Assembly: GCA_049322335.1 (NCBI GenBank)
Contig: JBMORL010000091.1
Span: 1-9,621, forward strand
DNA from: JBMORL01 sp049322335
Lineage (GTDB): Bacteria; Bacteroidota; Bacteroidia; Flavobacteriales_D; UBA2798
Reading direction: 5' to 3'
Length of the DNA: 9,621 nt
Positions 7,480 through 9,621 of the stretch are shown in pieces. The notes beneath the pieces were generated by a model that had not been told where the DNA came from, did no database searches, and saw nothing but the letters and a program-made list of their open reading frames with translations. Numbering within the stretch: position 1 is the stretch's first letter; every line of letters starts with the position of its first letter. The position numbers and the translations under genes were made by a program.

Positions 7480-8625
7480 ATGATAAAGAAAATTATTTAT
7501 GCAGCTGCTGCCTCTCTTCTCCTGGTAGCCTGTGGCGGAGAAAAAAAGGAACAGGAAAAACCCAAAGAAAAGGCAGAAACACTTAAGGAAGCTGATATTT
7601 ACAACTTCCAGGTAGTGGAAGGTTATACGCAGAATGTACATGATACTATCATGACCGATGCGAAAAAACTTTTTCTCAATGCCATTGATATTTACCGCAA
7701 TAAAAAAGATGCGGCAGGAAGTATTGCCGAATTCAAAAAATCGCTGGTAAAATATCCTACGGCCAAAACCTATTATGAACTGGGAAATGCCCTTATAGAT
7801 GCACAAAATTATAAAGAGGCCATAGAGTCATTTCACATGGCAGAAAAAATGGATTACAATCCTCTTTCCAAAGTATTATATAATCTTGCCTGTGCCTATT
7901 CACTTAACGAAAACGGAGAACAAGCCCTGAAGTATGTTCAGCTGGCTATCGAAAACGGGTATAATAACGCAGGTCACCTGCTTACCGATGCAGATCTTGA
8001 ATTTGCAAGAAAAGACCCTGAATTCATGGATGTGTATCAAACAGCAATGAGCGGGGCGTTAGATCCCGAGACCGCATTATTCGACCTGTTTGAAGTAAGT
8101 TTTGCACAGGCCGTTTTACCTATGAGCATGGGGCCTGAACAAACCCAAAAAGTTCAGTTCACCAATTCCATCGCCTACGATTTTGAATCGTTCGTGGCCG
8201 AAATGGTAAATCCAAATTTTAGCCGTGATGTGGGTGATGAATTTTTCTATCTTGCCAAAGTAGCTGAAAACGAAAACTACATTGCACTGATTTATGGCGG
8301 TGCACAAATGATGTATGAACGCCCGCCTGTTTATCATATTCTCGCTACCTATACCAGCCGCGGAAAATTAATTGATAAAATTGAAATTGGTGGTTATCAC
8401 TATTATGAAGAACCGATGAAGGGATATAAGATTGATGATAAACTCAACATCGAAGTAAATGAATACGAACTGGTATTCGAAAAAAATGTGGATGAATACG
8501 GCTACGATGACAACCGTGTTATCGAAAACCAGTTACTCAATACCAAAAAATTCAAGATCACCGATGGCGGAAAAATAAAATCGGCTGACGGGAATGTGGC
8601 GTGGGTGGATTGGAGAATAAGATAA
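7480..8625 (+). CDS. TPR-repeat lipoprotein with unrecognised C-terminal domain
   Basis: The 381-residue product has a lipoprotein signal peptide with lipobox LVAC (Cys18), followed by a charged Lys/Glu-rich linker to about residue 38. About 61-163 forms three helical TPR-type repeats: one around EFKKSLVKYPTAK, one around YYELGNALIDAQNYKEAIESF, and one around VLYNLACAYSLNENGEQALKY. The tail TDADLEFARKDPEF (169-182) is the kind of capping segment often seen after TPRs. From about 200 to 381 is a mixed, strand-rich, Tyr/Glu-rich region that I do not recognise (for example YEEPMKGYKIDDKLNIEVNEYELVF in the published order of residues 308-333, no repeat, no cysteine). TPRs bind other proteins, so a scaffold role in the envelope is likely, with the C-terminal domain as a second binding module; that is inference. 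It starts 54 bp after the small lipoprotein gene. Confidence 0.88.
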   Translation: MIKKIIYAAAASLLLVACGGEKKEQEKPKEKAETLKEADIYNFQVVEGYTQNVHDTIMTDAKKLFLNAIDIYRNKKDAAGSIAEFKKSLVKYPTAKTYYELGNALIDAQNYKEAIESFHMAEKMDYNPLSKVLYNLACAYSLNENGEQALKYVQLAIENGYNNAGHLLTDADLEFARKDPEFMDVYQTAMSGALDPETALFDLFEVSFAQAVLPMSMGPEQTQKVQFTNSIAYDFESFVAEMVNPNFSRDVGDEFFYLAKVAENENYIALIYGGAQMMYERPPVYHILATYTSRGKLIDKIEIGGYHYYEEPMKGYKIDDKLNIEVNEYELVFEKNVDEYGYDDNRVIENQLLNTKKFKITDGGKIKSADGNVAWVDWRIR

Positions 8626-8687
8626 ACAGCTGTTTTTGATTCCGGGTTTATAATTTATCGTTTCAGGTTTTTCTTTAGTTTCTTTTT

Positions 8688-9461
8688 ATGAGAATAACAA
8701 CAATTCTATTGTTTATTTTTTGCATTACCTGTTGTTTTGGTCAAACAGAAAAACTGGCGTTGATAAAAGATCCTGATGGATTTACCAATGTGAGGGAGGG
8801 AAAAAGCAATTCTGCAAAAATTGCCGGAAAAATATATGAAAGGGAGTTTTTCTTTGCGGAAATATCGGGAGAACAATGGGTGAAAGTACGAATGGAAAGT
8901 CCCGATAATTTTAAAGGATCTGTTTACATGCACAAGTCAAGAATACTGTTTATCGATGAATTACCATTAAAAGAACAAAAGAAAGTATTCAGGGAAGTTT
9001 TCACGGAAATAAAAAATGAACGTTCTGTTTCCAATCAGTTGTATGAAAAATACGATCATAAAACAAAAAAGTGGAACACCAAAGCAGATAGCGTGAAGTA
9101 TTATAATTATTGCGAAACACGCAAAGAACCACAACCCATGCTTGTTTATTATTATATTCTTGAATTATTCAGTAGTTACTATTCAAAAACCGGAGATAAG
9201 GCTCTATATCGTTTGTTTGCAGAAACTGTATATGAAGATCAGGGTAATGCTATGGAGGCTATTTCCTGGAATGTCGGCAAATGTTTTATCAGCAGACCGG
9301 AACAAACACTGAATATGATCAACAGTTTACCAAAAGAGTTATGCGAACTCATCCAACAGAAAACATTAACCGGAGTTTATTTTTATCTGAGCCCGCAGAC
9401 AGATAAGGAAACCTTTTTTATCTATAGCTGGATAGAAGGATTTGTTTACGGTGATATTTAA
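8688..9461 (+). CDS. Exported SH3b-domain protein of unknown function
   Basis: The 257-residue product starts with a signal peptide (ILLFIFCITCCFGQ, likely cleaved near residue 18 or 19). Cys16 is preceded by I-T-C, a poor lipobox, so a lipoprotein is possible but less likely. About 22-88 is a bacterial SH3 domain: DPDGFTNVREG, then IAGKIYERE, QWVKVRM, and a final GSVYMHKSRI strand. These domains usually bind peptides or cell-wall components outside the cytoplasm. Residues about 95-257 are mostly helical with several aromatic residues and match nothing I can name; no peptidase or amidase motif (such as the NlpC/P60 Cys-His pair) is visible. It follows the TPR lipoprotein gene by 62 bp on the same strand; no convincing promoter was found in the gap, so it may belong to the same transcript. 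Confidence 0.85.
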   Translation: MRITTILLFIFCITCCFGQTEKLALIKDPDGFTNVREGKSNSAKIAGKIYEREFFFAEISGEQWVKVRMESPDNFKGSVYMHKSRILFIDELPLKEQKKVFREVFTEIKNERSVSNQLYEKYDHKTKKWNTKADSVKYYNYCETRKEPQPMLVYYYILELFSSYYSKTGDKALYRLFAETVYEDQGNAMEAISWNVGKCFISRPEQTLNMINSLPKELCELIQQKTLTGVYFYLSPQTDKETFFIYSWIEGFVYGDI

Positions 9462-9522
9462 TCCATGGCACTCTCAGCTATATATTAATTAGCGCGATCA
9501 GGAGAAGAATGCGTGTATAATG

Positions 9523-9540
9523 TCACCCCTTCGGGGTTCG
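9523..9540. repeat. Hairpin repeat, copy 1 (ACCCC-TTC-GGGGT)
   Basis: Bases 9525-9529 (ACCCC) pair perfectly with 9533-9537 (GGGGT) around a TTC loop. The 18-base block matches 9578-9595 at 15 positions. Words of the 'caccccttcggggt' type recur, from memory, in intergenic regions of Bacteroidota. There is no T-run after the stem, so it is not a standard terminator. Confidence 0.6.
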
Positions 9541-9577
9541 CGGAAATCCGGAAGTGGTTTCGGGAATTAAAATAATA

Positions 9578-9595
9578 TCACTCCTTCGGAGTTTG
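9578..9595. repeat. Hairpin repeat, copy 2 (ACTCC-TTC-GGAGT)
   Basis: Bases 9580-9584 (ACTCC) pair perfectly with 9588-9592 (GGAGT) around the same TTC loop. Relative to copy 1, C9527 has become T9582 and its partner G9535 has become A9590, so the base pair is kept. The copies are in the same orientation, 55 bp apart. Confidence 0.6.
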
Positions 9596-9621
9596 GCTTA
9601 TAAATAATTTTAACTTCATTA

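Larger units (their letters stand above)
9462..9621. other. Gene-free tail with two hairpin repeats
   Basis: No reading frame with a credible start is seen in these 160 bases. The stretch holds the two related short hairpins listed separately (near 9523-9540 and 9578-9595). The sequence between them is unremarkable apart from a short CGGAAATCCG. The region could be the 3' end of the rightward cluster's transcript. Confidence 0.6.

Noticed and set aside
8625..8638. AACAGCTGTT followed by T residues as a terminator after the TPR lipoprotein gene
   Set aside because: The palindrome has no loop, so a real stem would keep only about three pairs; too weak for an intrinsic terminator.
9523..9595. 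The two terminal repeats as the start of a CRISPR array
   Set aside because: Only two short, imperfect, strongly palindromic copies are seen, there is no regular spacer pattern and no cas gene.
1..9621. tRNA, rRNA, transposase, phage or toxin-antitoxin genes
   Set aside because: None of the reading frames or intergenic stretches shows the motifs or structures of these elements.

Overview
The window looks like chromosomal DNA of a Bacteroidota bacterium. The strongest sign is the 1181-residue surface protein, which ends in the gliding-motility-associated (CHU_C type) C-terminal domain used as a type IX secretion signal in that phylum. Supporting signs are TAnnTTTG-type -7 promoter elements, A-rich leaders without Shine-Dalgarno sequences, lipoproteins with an acidic stretch after the lipobox cysteine, and the adjacent carA and eno genes. 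Moderate GC (about 42-45% in sampled rows of eno) fits a free-living or environmental member. Genus cannot be fixed from the sequence.

Layout. Positions 1-54 hold the first 18 codons of a leftward gene, possibly an lpxD-like acyltransferase. Then comes a small AT-rich hypothetical exported-protein gene (169-801, rightward), bracketed by copies of a 'cacagatta / ggataaaat' repeat. It converges on a leftward carA-eno pair (3295-866): the small subunit of carbamoyl-phosphate synthase and enolase, 21 bp apart. A divergent intergenic region (3296-3436) with promoter-like elements on both strands separates carA from a rightward cluster of four envelope or exported proteins that fills 3437-9461. The cluster encodes a seven-repeat propeller/PKD type IX secretion substrate, a small lipocalin-like lipoprotein overlapping it by 4 bp, a TPR lipoprotein, and an SH3b-domain exported protein. 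The last 160 bp carry no gene but contain two hairpin repeats that differ by a compensating base-pair change.

How the genes fit together. carA and eno are housekeeping (arginine/pyrimidine precursor synthesis and glycolysis), and their pairing is probably inherited gene order rather than a functional pathway. The four rightward genes all encode secreted or envelope products in close succession and are probably at least partly co-transcribed; no direct evidence for a joint function is visible. There is no phage, transposase, CRISPR, rRNA or tRNA gene. Nothing in the window amounts to a clear undescribed system. The points most worth following are the repeat-flanked low-GC gene, the covarying hairpins, and promoter elements lying almost against start codons.
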